NCBI RefSeq assembly: GCF_900115705.1 | Contig: NZ_FOXL01000006.1 | Span: forward strand, 124,001 to 188,000 | Length of the DNA stretch: 64,000 bases | Direction: 5' to 3' | Source: Frateuria terrea | GTDB lineage: Bacteria > Pseudomonadota > Gammaproteobacteria > Xanthomonadales > Rhodanobacteraceae | Shown: positions 7,046 to 17,701 of the stretch, piece by piece | How the letters are laid out: each line of letters opens with the position of its first letter | Numbering within the stretch: position 1 is the stretch's first letter | The notes under the pieces: generated by a model | Told to the model about the DNA's origin: nothing | The model's database searches: none | What the model saw: only the letters and a program-made list of their open reading frames with translations | Made by a program: the position numbers and the translations under genes

Positions 7046-9991
7046 TTACTCCGCGTCGCGTTCGCGCACCCGCCACTGCCCGATCGGCGCCGGGCGCCCG
7101 AGCAGGTAGCCCTGGCCCAGCTCGCAACCCATCTCCAGCAAGGCCTGTCTCTGCGCAGGCGTCTCGATGCCTTCGGCGATGACCTGGATGCCGAGCGCCC
7201 GTGCCAGCGCCAGGATGGCGGCGACCACGGTGGTCGCGGTGGTGTGTTCCTCCTCGCCCAGCGCATGCACGAAGGCGCGGTCGATCTTCAACATGCGCAG
7301 CGGCAGCGAGTGCAGGTAGCTCAGCGAGGAATAGCCGGTACCGAAGTCGTCCAGCGCCGCGCCTACGCCGATCGCGCGCAGGCGTTCGAGCATCGCGCGC
7401 ACCTGCTCGGGGTTGTCCAGCAGCGAGCCCTCGGTGACCTCCACGATCAGCCGCCAGGGCGGCAGCCCGGTACGTTCGAGCAGGTGCACCAGGCGCGCGT
7501 CGAAATCGCCGTGCCGCAGGTGCAGCGCGGAGACGTTGAAGGTGAGGAAGGTGTCCTCGTCCGGCAGCTGCAGGAAGCGCTCGCAGCCGCGCTCGAACAG
7601 CCGCCAGTCGATCGCCTCGATGTGCCCGCTGTCCTGCGCCACCCTGAGGAAATCGGCCGGGCCGAGCACGCCCAGCAGCGGATGGTTCCAGCGCAGCAGT
7701 GCCTCGTAGCCGACCACCGCGCCGTCCTCGAGCCGGCAGAACGGCTGCAGGTAGGGCTCGAACTCGTCGCGCTGCAGCGCCTGGCGCAGCTCGCCCTCCA
7801 TCGTCAGCACGTCGACCACGTTCTTGGCCAGCGTTTCGTCAAACAGCTCGTAGCGGTTGCGGCCCTGTTCCTTGGCCCGGTAGAGCGCGATGTCCGCGTC
7901 GCGCAGCACCTCGTCGGCGGTGGTGTAGGTGTTGTCGCCGATGGCGATGCCCATGCTGGCCGAGGGTGCCAGTTCGCGCCCGGCGATCTGCAGCGGCACG
8001 CTCAGCGCCTCGAGCACGCGCTGCGCCACCGCCATCGCGGCGGCCGGAACCTCGATGTCCTCCAGCAGGATCGCGAACTCGTCGCCGGACAGCCGTGCCA
8101 CCACGTCCGGCTCGCGCACGCAGTCGTGCAGGCGCTGCGCGATCGCCTTGAGGAAGTTGTCGCCGGCCAGGTGGCCGAGGCTGTCGTTGATGACCTTGAA
8201 GCGGTCCACGTCCAGGTAGAGCAGTGCGCAGCGGCGACCCGGCTCGCGCTGCAGGATCGCCAGCACGCGTTCGAGCCGATCGCGCAGGAAGCCGCGGTTG
8301 GGCAGGCCGGTCAGCGCATCGTGCATCACCTCGTGCTTGAGCTGGTCCTGGATGCGCTCTCGCTCGATGATCTCCTGCCGCAGCTCGGAGGTGCGCTCGG
8401 CCACGCGCAGTTCCAGCTCGGCGTAGGCACGCTGCAGCGAGGCGGCGGCGCGCCGGCGATGGATGCTGTTGGCGATCTGCATCGCCACGAACGTGAGCAG
8501 CTCCTGGTCGGCCTGGTCGTAGTCGACCGACAGCGTGTAGCTCTGCACGGTGACCAGGCCGATCACCTCCTCGTCGACCCGCAACGGCACGCCCAGCCAG
8601 CACACCGCCGGACGGCCCACGCGGAGCAGGTCGATCTCGCCCTGCGCGGCCAGCGACGCCATGTCTTCGTGGAAGCCCAGCAACGGCCGGCCGGTACGCA
8701 GCACGTATTCGGACAGGCCGCGCCCGAGCGGGCGTTCCTGCGCCTTGCGCACGCCGGCGTCGACGTAATAGGGAAACACCAGGTTCTTGCGGTCGTCCGA
8801 GAGCAGCGCGATGAAGAAGTTCTCCGCGTTGATCAGCTCGCCGACCACCGCGTGGGTGTGCTCGTAGAACTCGTTCTCGTCGATGTCGGCGGTGGCCAGC
8901 TGCGCCAGGTGGAACAGCGTGGCCTGCAGCCGCTCGGCGCGCTGGCGCTCGAGCACTTCCTGCTGCAGGCCGCGGTTGGCGGCGGCCAGCTCCTGCGTGC
9001 GCAGGCGCACGCGCTCCTCCAGTTCGTCCTTGCTCTGCTTGCGCTCCAGCGCAGTGAGCACGTGGCTGCCGACGAATTCCAGCAGCGCGCGGTCGTCCTC
9101 GGAGAAGCCGATGCCGGCCTGGTAGCTCTGCACTACCAGCGCGCCGTGCACCTGCCCGTCGCGCAGCATCGGCACGCCGAGCCAGTCGATCGCTTCCGGG
9201 CCGGAAGGCGCGAAGGTGCCGGTCACCTGGCGGCGGATCGCCTCGAGGCTGCCCATCAGCGCCTTGCCGCCGGTGAGCAGGTGCCAGGTCATCGAATTGC
9301 GCAGGCTTTCCAGCGGCACGTCGTGGCTGGTATCCGGCGCGTCGGTATCCTCGACGTCGGCGTAGTAGAGGAAGCGCATCGTGCCCTGCTGCGGATCGCT
9401 GCGCACGATGAAGAAATTCTCGCCGTACATCAGCGTGCTGATGATGCTGTGGATGCGCCGCAGCATCTCGGGCATGTCCAGGTCCGATCCGGCCAGGTCG
9501 GAAATGGCGAACAGGGCGCGCTGCAGTGCCTCGGAGCGGACCAGCTGCTTGTGCGAGTCCTCCAGGTCGGCCAGCCTGATGGACCGCCGCAGGTGCACGC
9601 CGGCCAGGTCGAGCAATGGCTGCAACTGCGCCAGCAAGGCTTCGCCCGCCTGGCCGCGTTCCAGCTGCAGCAGCATGACGGCACGTTCCTGCAAAAGCAG
9701 GCGCAGCGCCAGCTCGTTGCCCTCGATCAGGGCGCCTGCCGGGTCGAGGGCAAGCCGCGCGTGGAGCTGGCCGATGCGCTCATGGTCCACCGCGCGTGCG
9801 CCACTGCTGTAAGCGCGCGACAGGCCGGTACTGGTCCAGGCCACGGTGACGTCGCGGCAGCCGGTCAGTGCCTGCGCAAAGCTCGCGATGACCTCGGCGA
9901 CCTCGGTGGGCGTGGTGGCCCCGACCAGCCGGGTCAGCCAGGCCTCCTGGCCATCGCGCGGCGGCGGCAGGGGCGTGGCGCGAACGTTCAC
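7046..9991 (-). CDS. Cyclic di-GMP turnover protein: two GAF domains, GGDEF, EAL
   Basis: A cytosolic protein of about 981 aa that both senses and turns over c-di-GMP. After an N-terminal region (about 1-165) come two GAF-like sensor domains separated by coiled coils, with NFFIVRSDPQQG and NFFIALLSDDRKN as equivalent positions. The GGDEF domain has DALTGLPNR and a variant SGDEF active site, with an RxxD inhibitory site (REPD) five residues before it. The EAL domain looks fully catalytic: EALLRW, FNVSA, EVTEG, DDFGTGYSSL, LKIDRAFV, VIAEGIET. Phosphodiesterase activity is therefore the safer prediction, with cyclase activity possible. I use the GTG at 9991, which has a GAGG box; a TTG at 10060 would add 23 arginine-rich residues. 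Confidence 0.9.
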   Translation of the reverse strand: MNVRATPLPPPRDGQEAWLTRLVGATTPTEVAEVIASFAQALTGCRDVTVAWTSTGLSRAYSSGARAVDHERIGQLHARLALDPAGALIEGNELALRLLLQERAVMLLQLERGQAGEALLAQLQPLLDLAGVHLRRSIRLADLEDSHKQLVRSEALQRALFAISDLAGSDLDMPEMLRRIHSIISTLMYGENFFIVRSDPQQGTMRFLYYADVEDTDAPDTSHDVPLESLRNSMTWHLLTGGKALMGSLEAIRRQVTGTFAPSGPEAIDWLGVPMLRDGQVHGALVVQSYQAGIGFSEDDRALLEFVGSHVLTALERKQSKDELEERVRLRTQELAAANRGLQQEVLERQRAERLQATLFHLAQLATADIDENEFYEHTHAVVGELINAENFFIALLSDDRKNLVFPYYVDAGVRKAQERPLGRGLSEYVLRTGRPLLGFHEDMASLAAQGEIDLLRVGRPAVCWLGVPLRVDEEVIGLVTVQSYTLSVDYDQADQELLTFVAMQIANSIHRRRAAASLQRAYAELELRVAERTSELRQEIIERERIQDQLKHEVMHDALTGLPNRGFLRDRLERVLAILQREPGRRCALLYLDVDRFKVINDSLGHLAGDNFLKAIAQRLHDCVREPDVVARLSGDEFAILLEDIEVPAAAMAVAQRVLEALSVPLQIAGRELAPSASMGIAIGDNTYTTADEVLRDADIALYRAKEQGRNRYELFDETLAKNVVDVLTMEGELRQALQRDEFEPYLQPFCRLEDGAVVGYEALLRWNHPLLGVLGPADFLRVAQDSGHIEAIDWRLFERGCERFLQLPDEDTFLTFNVSALHLRHGDFDARLVHLLERTGLPPWRLIVEVTEGSLLDNPEQVRAMLERLRAIGVGAALDDFGTGYSSLSYLHSLPLRMLKIDRAFVHALGEEEHTTATTVVAAILALARALGIQVIAEGIETPAQRQALLEMGCELGQGYLLGRPAPIGQWRVRERDAE

Positions 9992-10162
9992 GCGCGCGCG
10001 CCTCGCCGGTCCGCGCAATCGCCGTAGCGACCGGCGCGGCGACGCCCCCGCCCATTGCAACCGTGCCGCTTCATGGGAATAGCGTACCGTCCTCGCTCAT
10101 GCCCGCCGTTGATGCTTACCACAAGATCGGCCGCCGTGACCGTATCTTGAATCGCGTGGATG

Positions 10163-10203
10163 CGATGCAGGCGCGCCCTGCATCGACCGGCGGCCGGTAG
10201 AAT
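10163..10203 (+). promoter_or_regulatory. dinG promoter region with 9-bp inverted repeat and -10 box
   Basis: CGATGCAGG (10163-10171) and CCTGCATCG (10177-10185) form a perfect inverted repeat with a 5-base spacer. A -10-like TAGAAT follows at 10198-10203, just 6 bases before the dinG ATG. The repeat occupies the -35 zone and could be an operator. It does not resemble a LexA box. Confidence 0.45.
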
Positions 10204-10209
10204 CGCGCC

Positions 10210-12315
10210 ATGCTCACCGACGCCACCAAGGACGCGATTCGCGCCGCGTACGCGCGCCTGAAGGAAGGCCTGCCCGGCTTCCGCCCGCGTGCCGCGCAGG
10301 GGCGGATGATCGCCGAGGTGGCCAAGGCGCTGGCGGCCGAGGGCGGCGCGGCGGCGATCGAGGCGCCTACCGGCACCGGCAAGTCCATGGCCTACCTGAT
10401 CGCCGGCATGGAAGTGGCGCGGGCACAGAAGAAGAAGCTGTTGATCGCCACCGCCACGGTGGCGCTGCAGGAGCAGCTGGTCGAACGCGACATCCCGCTC
10501 TATCTCAAGCTCGCCGGGCACGAGGCCAAGGTGGCGCTGGCCAAGGGCCGCGGCCGCTATCTGTGCCCGCGCAACCTGGCCATGGCGCGCCAGAGCATGG
10601 GCGCGGAGGCGGGACAGCTAGGCCTGGGCTTCGACGCGGATCTCGCGCTGTGGTCCAAGCCGCCGGCCGAACGCGACAAGCAGGCGCTGTCCAAGCTGGC
10701 CGGTGCGTTCGAGCGCGGCGAGTGGAACGGCGACATGGATGCCGCGCCCGAACCGGTCGGCGACTTCCTCAGGCCCATGCTCACCACCAGCGCGGGCGGC
10801 TGCACCGGCCGCAAGTGCATCCACTTCATGAACTGCCCGTTCTTCGCCGCGCGTCGCGCGGTGGCGGACGCCGAGCTGATCGTCGCCAACCAGGACCTGG
10901 TGCTCGCCGACCTCACCATGCCCGGCGAGGACGAGGGCTGGGGCGGCGTGATCCTGCCCAAGCCCGCCGAGACGGTGTACGTGTTCGACGAGGCGCACCA
11001 CGTGCCAGCCAAGGCGATCGACCGCGGCGCCGCCGAGGTGTACCTGGGCGCCAGCGTGCGCCAGTTGAGCCGCCTTGCACGGCAGGTGCACGCGGCCTAT
11101 TCGCTTACCGACAAGGAATCGCTGGGCAAGCTCTCGCTGGACGCGGGCGACGCCAGGCTGCAGGAACTCAGCGACGGGCTGGAGGAACTGGAGAAGGCGA
11201 TCCGCCTGGCGTGGCTGCCCGACCCGGGCGAGAGCGAACCGATCTACCGCGGCTCGCTCGGCCAGCTGCCGGAGGACTGGGTGACGCAGTCGCAGGCATT
11301 GCACGCGCAGACCGCCGAGATCCAGCGCTGGCTCACTGCCGTGCGCCGCGCGGTGGTGGAAATGACCGATGGCGGTCCGACCCAGGAAGCACTGGCGCGC
11401 GAGCTGGGCATGGCGCTGGAACGGCTGGACCGGCAGGAGCGCACCTGGCGCGCCTGGGCCGGCGACGATGCCGACAACGCGCCACCGCTGGCGCGCTGGG
11501 TCACGCTCGCTGGCGACCAGCAACTGGTGTGCCACGCCTCGTCCGTTTCCGCCGGCGGCCTGCTGCGCCACGTCCTGTGGGGCAACGCCAGCGGCGTGGT
11601 GCTGACCTCGGCGACCTTGAGCGCGGGCGGCAACTTTCGTGGCTTCGCCGATGCGGTGGGGTTGCCGAACGACGCCGTCACGCTGAGCCTGCCCTCGCCG
11701 TTCGACCTGGCCGCGCAGGCGCGGCTGGAAGTGCCGGCGATCGACGTGCTGCCCGACGCGCGCGAAGCGCACGCGCAGGCCATCTGCGACTGGCTCGCCG
11801 ATCACCTGGACTGGGCCGCAGGCAACCTGGTGCTGTTTACCTCGCGCGCCAAGCTCGACCGCGTGCTGCAAAGGCTGCCGATCGACAAGGTGCGCAAGGT
11901 GCGCGCGCAAGGTTCGCTCGGCAAGGCGCAGCTGATCGCCGAGCACATTGCCGACGTCGAGTCGGGCAAGGGCAGCACGCTGTTCGGCCTGGCCTCCTTC
12001 GGCGAAGGCCTGGACCTGCCCGGCAAGCTGTGCGAGACGGTGGTGATCACCCAGTTGCCGTTCGCCGTGCCGACCGATCCGGTCGGCGCGACCTATGCCG
12101 AATGGCTGGAATCGCGCGGGCGCAATCCGTTCCTGGAGGTGAGCATTCCCGAGGCCACCCGGCTGCTCACGCAGTACTGCGGCCGCCTGATCCGCAGCGA
12201 GACCGACCGCGGGCGCATCGTGCTGCTGGACCGTCGCGTGGTCACCAAACGCTACGGCGCCGGCATGCTGCGTGCGCTGCCGCCGTTCCAGCGGGTGATC
12301 GAGCACGTCGCCTAG
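10210..12315 (+). CDS. dinG: ATP-dependent DNA helicase DinG
   Basis: A 701-aa superfamily 2, XPD-like 5'-3' helicase that removes R-loops and unwinds structures met by forks. The Walker A motif is APTGTGKS at 52-59 and the DEAH box is at 260-263. The four cysteines expected to bind the 4Fe-4S cluster are Cys119, Cys198, Cys203 and Cys209 (CTGRKCIHFMNC). C-terminal helicase motifs include VVLTSATLSAGG, GLASFGEGLDLPG and the arginine-finger region QYCGRLIRSETDRG. Length matches Xanthomonadales and enteric DinG. No ribosome binding site precedes the ATG, and the -10 box is only 6 bases upstream, so the transcript may be leaderless. Confidence 0.96.
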   Translation: MLTDATKDAIRAAYARLKEGLPGFRPRAAQGRMIAEVAKALAAEGGAAAIEAPTGTGKSMAYLIAGMEVARAQKKKLLIATATVALQEQLVERDIPLYLKLAGHEAKVALAKGRGRYLCPRNLAMARQSMGAEAGQLGLGFDADLALWSKPPAERDKQALSKLAGAFERGEWNGDMDAAPEPVGDFLRPMLTTSAGGCTGRKCIHFMNCPFFAARRAVADAELIVANQDLVLADLTMPGEDEGWGGVILPKPAETVYVFDEAHHVPAKAIDRGAAEVYLGASVRQLSRLARQVHAAYSLTDKESLGKLSLDAGDARLQELSDGLEELEKAIRLAWLPDPGESEPIYRGSLGQLPEDWVTQSQALHAQTAEIQRWLTAVRRAVVEMTDGGPTQEALARELGMALERLDRQERTWRAWAGDDADNAPPLARWVTLAGDQQLVCHASSVSAGGLLRHVLWGNASGVVLTSATLSAGGNFRGFADAVGLPNDAVTLSLPSPFDLAAQARLEVPAIDVLPDAREAHAQAICDWLADHLDWAAGNLVLFTSRAKLDRVLQRLPIDKVRKVRAQGSLGKAQLIAEHIADVESGKGSTLFGLASFGEGLDLPGKLCETVVITQLPFAVPTDPVGATYAEWLESRGRNPFLEVSIPEATRLLTQYCGRLIRSETDRGRIVLLDRRVVTKRYGAGMLRALPPFQRVIEHVA

Positions 12316-12333
12316 GGCCGCAGGCCAGTCACC

Positions 12334-12339
12334 TACAAT
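12334..12339 (+). promoter_or_regulatory. -10 box (TACAAT) for hutD, leaderless geometry
   Basis: TACAAT ends 7 bases before the hutD ATG at 12347, with no Shine-Dalgarno sequence between. This places +1 at or next to the start codon. It lies only 19 bases behind the dinG stop. Confidence 0.45.
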
Positions 12340-12346
12340 CGGCGCC

Positions 12347-12904
12347 ATGCCGATCCTCCATCTGCACGACTGCCCCGCCCGTCCCTGGAAGAATGGCCGG
12401 GGCCGCACCCGCGAACTGGCGGTGCAACCGCCCGCCGCCGGCATGGACGACTTTCTCTGGCGCGTGAGCGTGGCCGAGGTCGACAGTGCCGCGCCGTTCT
12501 CCGCCTTCCCCGGCATCGACCGCACCATCGTGCTGCTCGACGGCGAGGGTTTCAGCATGGCGATGGACGACGGCCGCGTGCACGCGCTGACCGAACCGTT
12601 CGCGCCGTTCGCCTTTCCAGGGGAAGCGCAGGTGGCGGTGACGCTGGCCGGCGGCCCCACCCGCGACTTCAACCTGATGACCCGCCGCGGCCGCGTGCGC
12701 GGACAGGTCTGCATCTGGCGCGAGCCCATGGATGCCATCCTGCATCCGCATACCGTGCTGCTCTACTGCGCGCGGGGCCGGCTGCAGCTGGACGACGACG
12801 TGCTTGTGGCCGGCGATGCCTGGTTGCGGGCGGCGACGGCGCCGGCGCAACTGGAACTGGCCCCCGGCAGCGCGGTGCTCGTGGTGCTTGCCAAGCCCGG
12901 CTGA
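12347..12904 (+). CDS. HutD/Ves family cupin protein
   Basis: The 185-aa protein shows the HutD/Ves pattern: PWKNGRGRTRELAV near the N terminus, FLWRVSVAEVDSAAPFS, FPGIDRTIVLLDG, and GGPTRDFNLM followed by the second cupin half. HutD proteins are bicupin-like and are associated with histidine utilisation in pseudomonads; the E. coli homologue Ves is a stress-induced protein of unknown activity. No hut genes lie nearby, so a histidine role is not supported here. It follows dinG closely but probably has its own promoter. Confidence 0.82.
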   Translation: MPILHLHDCPARPWKNGRGRTRELAVQPPAAGMDDFLWRVSVAEVDSAAPFSAFPGIDRTIVLLDGEGFSMAMDDGRVHALTEPFAPFAFPGEAQVAVTLAGGPTRDFNLMTRRGRVRGQVCIWREPMDAILHPHTVLLYCARGRLQLDDDVLVAGDAWLRAATAPAQLELAPGSAVLVVLAKPG

Positions 12905-12991
12905 AGCAGCTCGCACCCGTTGGCGGCCGCCGTCACGGCAACTCGCCGGTGCGCGCCTATGATCCGGACTCCGATCCGAGGGAGAACCGCG

Positions 12992-13579
12992 ATGCAGCTG
13001 ATGATCTACGGTCTGTTCGTCTTTCTCGGCGTACACGCGCTGCCCCTGTTCTTTCCGCACTGGCGCCAGCGGCAGATCAAGCGCTTCGGCGAGCGGCCGT
13101 GGAAGGCGCTGTTCGCCCTGGTGGCACTGGCCGGGCTGGCGCTGGTCTGCATCGGCTTCGGGCGGGCGCGGCAGTTGCCCCTGGCACTGTATGTGCCGCC
13201 GCTGGCACTCGTTCACCTCAATGCGTTGTTCACCCTGGTCGCCTTCGTGCTGGTGGCGGCGGCGTACGTGCCGCGCAACCACATCAAGTCGGTGCTGGGC
13301 CAGCCAATGCTGCTGGGCGTGCTGGTGTGGGCATCCGGCCACCTGCTCGCTACCGGCATGCTGTATGACGTGGTGCTGTTCGGCGCGTTCCTGGCGTGGG
13401 CGCTGCCGATGGCGGTCTGGCTACGCCAGCGCGATCGCCTGACCGGCATGCGCTACCCGCCCGCCACGCTGCGGGGCGATGCGCTGGCGGTGGCCATCGG
13501 CGTGGTGGCCTGGGCGGTGTTCGCGTTCTGGCTGCATCGCTGGCTGATCGGCGTCGACCCGATGCCGGGCATGCATTGA
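12992..13579 (+). CDS. NnrU family membrane protein
   Basis: A 195-aa inner membrane protein with about five hydrophobic segments. It begins MQLMIYGLFVFLGVHALPLF and contains VHLNALFTLVAFVLVAAAYVP and a histidine in ASGHLLATG, the typical NnrU fold residues. NnrU was named from nitrite/NO reduction clusters, and the family is related to the haem-binding carotenoid isomerase Z-ISO. No denitrification genes are adjacent, so the role is open. ATG 12992 follows a GAGGGAG box at about 12978-12984; the longer open frame upstream is not membrane-like. Confidence 0.85.
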   Translation: MQLMIYGLFVFLGVHALPLFFPHWRQRQIKRFGERPWKALFALVALAGLALVCIGFGRARQLPLALYVPPLALVHLNALFTLVAFVLVAAAYVPRNHIKSVLGQPMLLGVLVWASGHLLATGMLYDVVLFGAFLAWALPMAVWLRQRDRLTGMRYPPATLRGDALAVAIGVVAWAVFAFWLHRWLIGVDPMPGMH

Positions 13580-13652
13580 GGTGTCGTGAGTCATCTACGC
13601 GGCAGCCCCGGCGCGCGCTAGAGTCGACATTCCCACCACCCGAGGACAGGTC

Positions 13653-13850
13653 ATGGTCGGTTTCCTGCTCTGGTTGCTGCTGCTCGTGTTCTGCTGGCCG
13701 CTCGCGCTGCTGGCGCTGGTGCTCTGGCCGATCGTCTGGCTGGTGTCGCTGCCGTTCCGACTGGTCGGCATCACCCTGCACGCGGTGTTCGCCTTCCTCG
13801 GCGCACTGCTGATGCTGCCCGCCCGCGTGCTGCGCGGCCGCCCGGCCTGA
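13653..13850 (+). CDS. Small two-helix membrane protein, 65 aa
   Basis: The protein is almost entirely hydrophobic (MVGFLLWLLLLVFCWPLALL, then LVLWPIVWLVSLPF, then a third weak segment) and ends in the basic tail RVLRGRPA. It is probably an integral inner membrane peptide. A GAGGACAGG ribosome binding site ends 4 bases before ATG 13653. Function unknown. It lies between the NnrU-like and DUF938 genes on the same strand and is probably cotranscribed with the latter. Confidence 0.65.
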   Translation: MVGFLLWLLLLVFCWPLALLALVLWPIVWLVSLPFRLVGITLHAVFAFLGALLMLPARVLRGRPA

Positions 13851-13878
13851 ACCGCTCGGCCTGAGCCGACCGCTTGGC

Positions 13879-14499
13879 ATGGACAAGCCGTTCGCACCCG
13901 CCTGCGAACGCAATCGCGAGCCCATCCTGGGTGTGCTGGGCGAGGCGTTTGCGCATTGCAGGCGCGTGCTGGAGATCGGCAGCGGCACCGGCCAGCATGC
14001 GGTGCATTTCGCCGCGGCGATGCCGTGGCTCCAGTGGCAATGTTCCGACCGCGCGGCGCAACTGCCCGGCATCCGTGCATGGCTGGCCGAAGCCGCGCTG
14101 CCGAACACGCCTGCGCCGCTGGAGCTCGACGTTGCGGGTGCCTGGCCGTCCGCTCGCTACGACGCGGTGTTCAGCGCCAATACGCTGCACATCATGGGCT
14201 GGCCGGAGGTCGAGCGACTCTTCGCACGCCTGCCGGAGATAACCAGCGACGCTGCGGTGCTGGCGATCTATGGGCCGTTCAATCGTGGCGGGCGCTACAC
14301 CAGCGACAGCAACGCCGGGTTCGACCGCGCGCTGGCGGCGCGCGACCCGCGCATGGGCCTGCGCGATGCCGAGGCGGTGGACGCCTTGGCGCAGGCTGCC
14401 GGTTTCGGCCTGCTGCAGGACCACGCCATGCCGGCCAACAACCGTTGCCTGGTGTGGCGTGTCTCCGTGCCCCGAACGCGTCCTTCGGGCCTGGCTTAG
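13879..14499 (+). CDS. DUF938 protein, SAM-methyltransferase fold
   Basis: A 206-aa protein of the DUF938 family, homologous to eukaryotic METTL26. The glycine-rich SAM-binding loop is VLEIGSGTGQHAVHFA at about 30-45. Further family marks are FSANTLHIMGWPEVE, AIYGPFNRGGRYTS and SNAGFDRAL. No substrate is established for the family. The start is 28 bases after the small membrane protein gene. The C-terminal residues PRTRPSGLA are probably non-conserved. Confidence 0.88.
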   Translation: MDKPFAPACERNREPILGVLGEAFAHCRRVLEIGSGTGQHAVHFAAAMPWLQWQCSDRAAQLPGIRAWLAEAALPNTPAPLELDVAGAWPSARYDAVFSANTLHIMGWPEVERLFARLPEITSDAAVLAIYGPFNRGGRYTSDSNAGFDRALAARDPRMGLRDAEAVDALAQAAGFGLLQDHAMPANNRCLVWRVSVPRTRPSGLA

Positions 14500-14627
14500 C
14501 GCGGGCTTGTCGCTACCTTGCGTGGAAGCGCCTGCATCTGTTGCCGGCACTGCGCGTTCTGCGGTTGACGCCGGATTGATTGCTTCGCGTGCTTCATGGG
14601 CGTTCTTTCGTGCACCCAGGGAGCAGC

Positions 14628-15173
14628 ATGCGCCAGCACACAGGCAGGCGGCCGCCACAGCGCCCATCGAGTACCGGCAACCTCGGATCGCGTGGCGTCG
14701 AAGCCGTGCCCTGGCTGGACCTGGACCGCTTCCTCGGCCGCTGGCATGGCGTGGCCTGGCTGCCTTTGCCGTTCCAGCGGCGGTGCGCTGGTGAACTCAC
14801 GCTGGAATATGCCTCGCGCGACGACGGCCTGATCGCGGTGCACAGTGCCTGCCGTGCGGGTGATGGAAGCATGAGCGAAGTGCACGGCGTGATGCGCCAG
14901 CCCGAGCGGTTGCGCGAACCGGCCAAGCTGCAACTGCGCTTCGCCCCGGCGTGGCTGGAACGGCTGCGCTTCGTGTGGAACGAGCACTGGGTGATCGGCC
15001 TGGACCGTGACTATCGCTGGGCGGTGATCGGCGAACCGCAGCGGCGCTACCTGTGGATCCTCGGCCGCGATGCGCGCATGGACTACCACCTGTTCGAGGA
15101 GCTCAAGGGGATCGCCCGACGCATGGGTTACGACCTCGCGCCACTGCTGCTCTCGCGCCAGCGCGTGGATTGA
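14628..15173 (+). CDS. Lipocalin family protein (Blc-like, no lipobox seen)
   Basis: The 181-aa product carries the lipocalin core: FLGRWHGVAWLPLPFQRRC corresponds to the GTWYEIARLP..FQ.GC signature of Blc. It continues with the strands around FAPAWL, YRWAVIGEPQRRYLWILGR and DYHLFEELKGIARRMGYD. Bacterial lipocalins bind lipids such as lysophospholipids, usually as outer membrane lipoproteins. The first 25 residues here are basic and show no signal peptide or lipobox, so a cytosolic location or a misplaced start is possible. ATG 14628 is favoured by the AGGGAG box at 14618-14623; a TTG at 14580 would extend it. Confidence 0.8.
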   Translation: MRQHTGRRPPQRPSSTGNLGSRGVEAVPWLDLDRFLGRWHGVAWLPLPFQRRCAGELTLEYASRDDGLIAVHSACRAGDGSMSEVHGVMRQPERLREPAKLQLRFAPAWLERLRFVWNEHWVIGLDRDYRWAVIGEPQRRYLWILGRDARMDYHLFEELKGIARRMGYDLAPLLLSRQRVD

Positions 15174-15251
15174 GCGACGCTGGCGCATTGCAATTTCCCG
15201 CCGAGTCGGCAGGATGGCCATAGCGTCCTGCCAGATACCTGCCCTCACAAC

Positions 15252-15650
15252 GTGCGCGCCGTCGACACTCTCACGCCCTGTCCCTGCGGTAATACCGTCG
15301 GTTACATGCACTGCTGCGGTCCGCTGCACGAGGGTTCACCCGCACCGACGGCCGAGGCACTGATGCGCTCGCGCTACAGCGCCTACGTGCTCAAGCGAGA
15401 GGATTACCTGCTGGCCACCTGGCACCCCAGCACGCGCCCGGCACACCTGAAGCTGGCCACGCAGCAACCGGCACCGAGCTGGCTCGGCCTGTCGGTCAAG
15501 CGCCACCAGCACGGTACCGGCGAAGCGGTGGTCGAGTTCGTCGCCCGCCTGCGCTATGGCGGCGGGCGCGCACAGCGGCTGCACGAGGTGAGTCGGTTCG
15601 TGCGCGAGGACGGGCGCTGGTATTACGTCGACGGCGAAATCCTCGCCTAG
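15252..15650 (+). CDS. YchJ family protein (UPF0225) with SEC-C-type zinc motif
   Basis: The 132-aa product starts with the metal-binding pattern CPCGNTVGYMHCCGPLHEG, the SEC-C motif of YchJ, followed by the YchJ core EALMRSRYSAYVLKREDYLL and SWLGLSVKRHQHG. The NTF2-like C-terminal half ends in EDGRWYYVDGEIL. Zn2+ binding is expected and the molecular role is unknown. The start is GTG at 15252. The gene converges with ligB, with 76 bases between stops. Confidence 0.85.
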   Translation: MRAVDTLTPCPCGNTVGYMHCCGPLHEGSPAPTAEALMRSRYSAYVLKREDYLLATWHPSTRPAHLKLATQQPAPSWLGLSVKRHQHGTGEAVVEFVARLRYGGGRAQRLHEVSRFVREDGRWYYVDGEILA

Positions 15651-15726
15651 GGTTGCTGGCCCGCTGCAGCGAATTGCTCCATCGCGCGGTACGCGCTGTC
15701 GCCGATCCGCGGACACCCAACGCGGT

Positions 15727-17436
<1,710 letters not shown>

Positions 17437-17534
17437 TTACACACCGTAGCGACCGGGCCAGGCGGATAGCAGGGGCGTGGGCCGGTCGTTCGCGTAGGGT
17501 GCGCCCGATGCACGGGCGAGCCGATGCCTACGTG

Positions 17535-17690
17535 CAACCCGAAGCTTCTCCCCGCCCGGATGCGGGTGAAAAGCCGGGGCTCGCAGAGTGGGTGTGCCCG
17601 GCGAGAAGGCAAGGCACGGGAGTCTGTTCGCCAGAGCGGCCCCACCCCAGCCCCCGGCATGGAGAGGGAGCAAAGGCAGTGCGACGAAGC
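17535..17690. repeat. Intergenic composite repeat, copy C
   Basis: CTTCTCCCC begins the unit, GCCGGGGCTCGC lies in the middle, and CCACCCCAGCCCCC with GGAGAGGGAGCAAAGG ends it. The same order of blocks occurs at 26493 and 38769. It fills most of the ligB-NRDE spacer. No gene is visible there. Confidence 0.6.
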
Positions 17691-17701
17691 AGGACCCGCT
17701 C

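Noticed and set aside
7244-10027. Open frame of 927 codons on the plus strand over the GGDEF-EAL gene
   Set aside because: Antisense shadow of similar composition; all recognised domains are on the minus strand.
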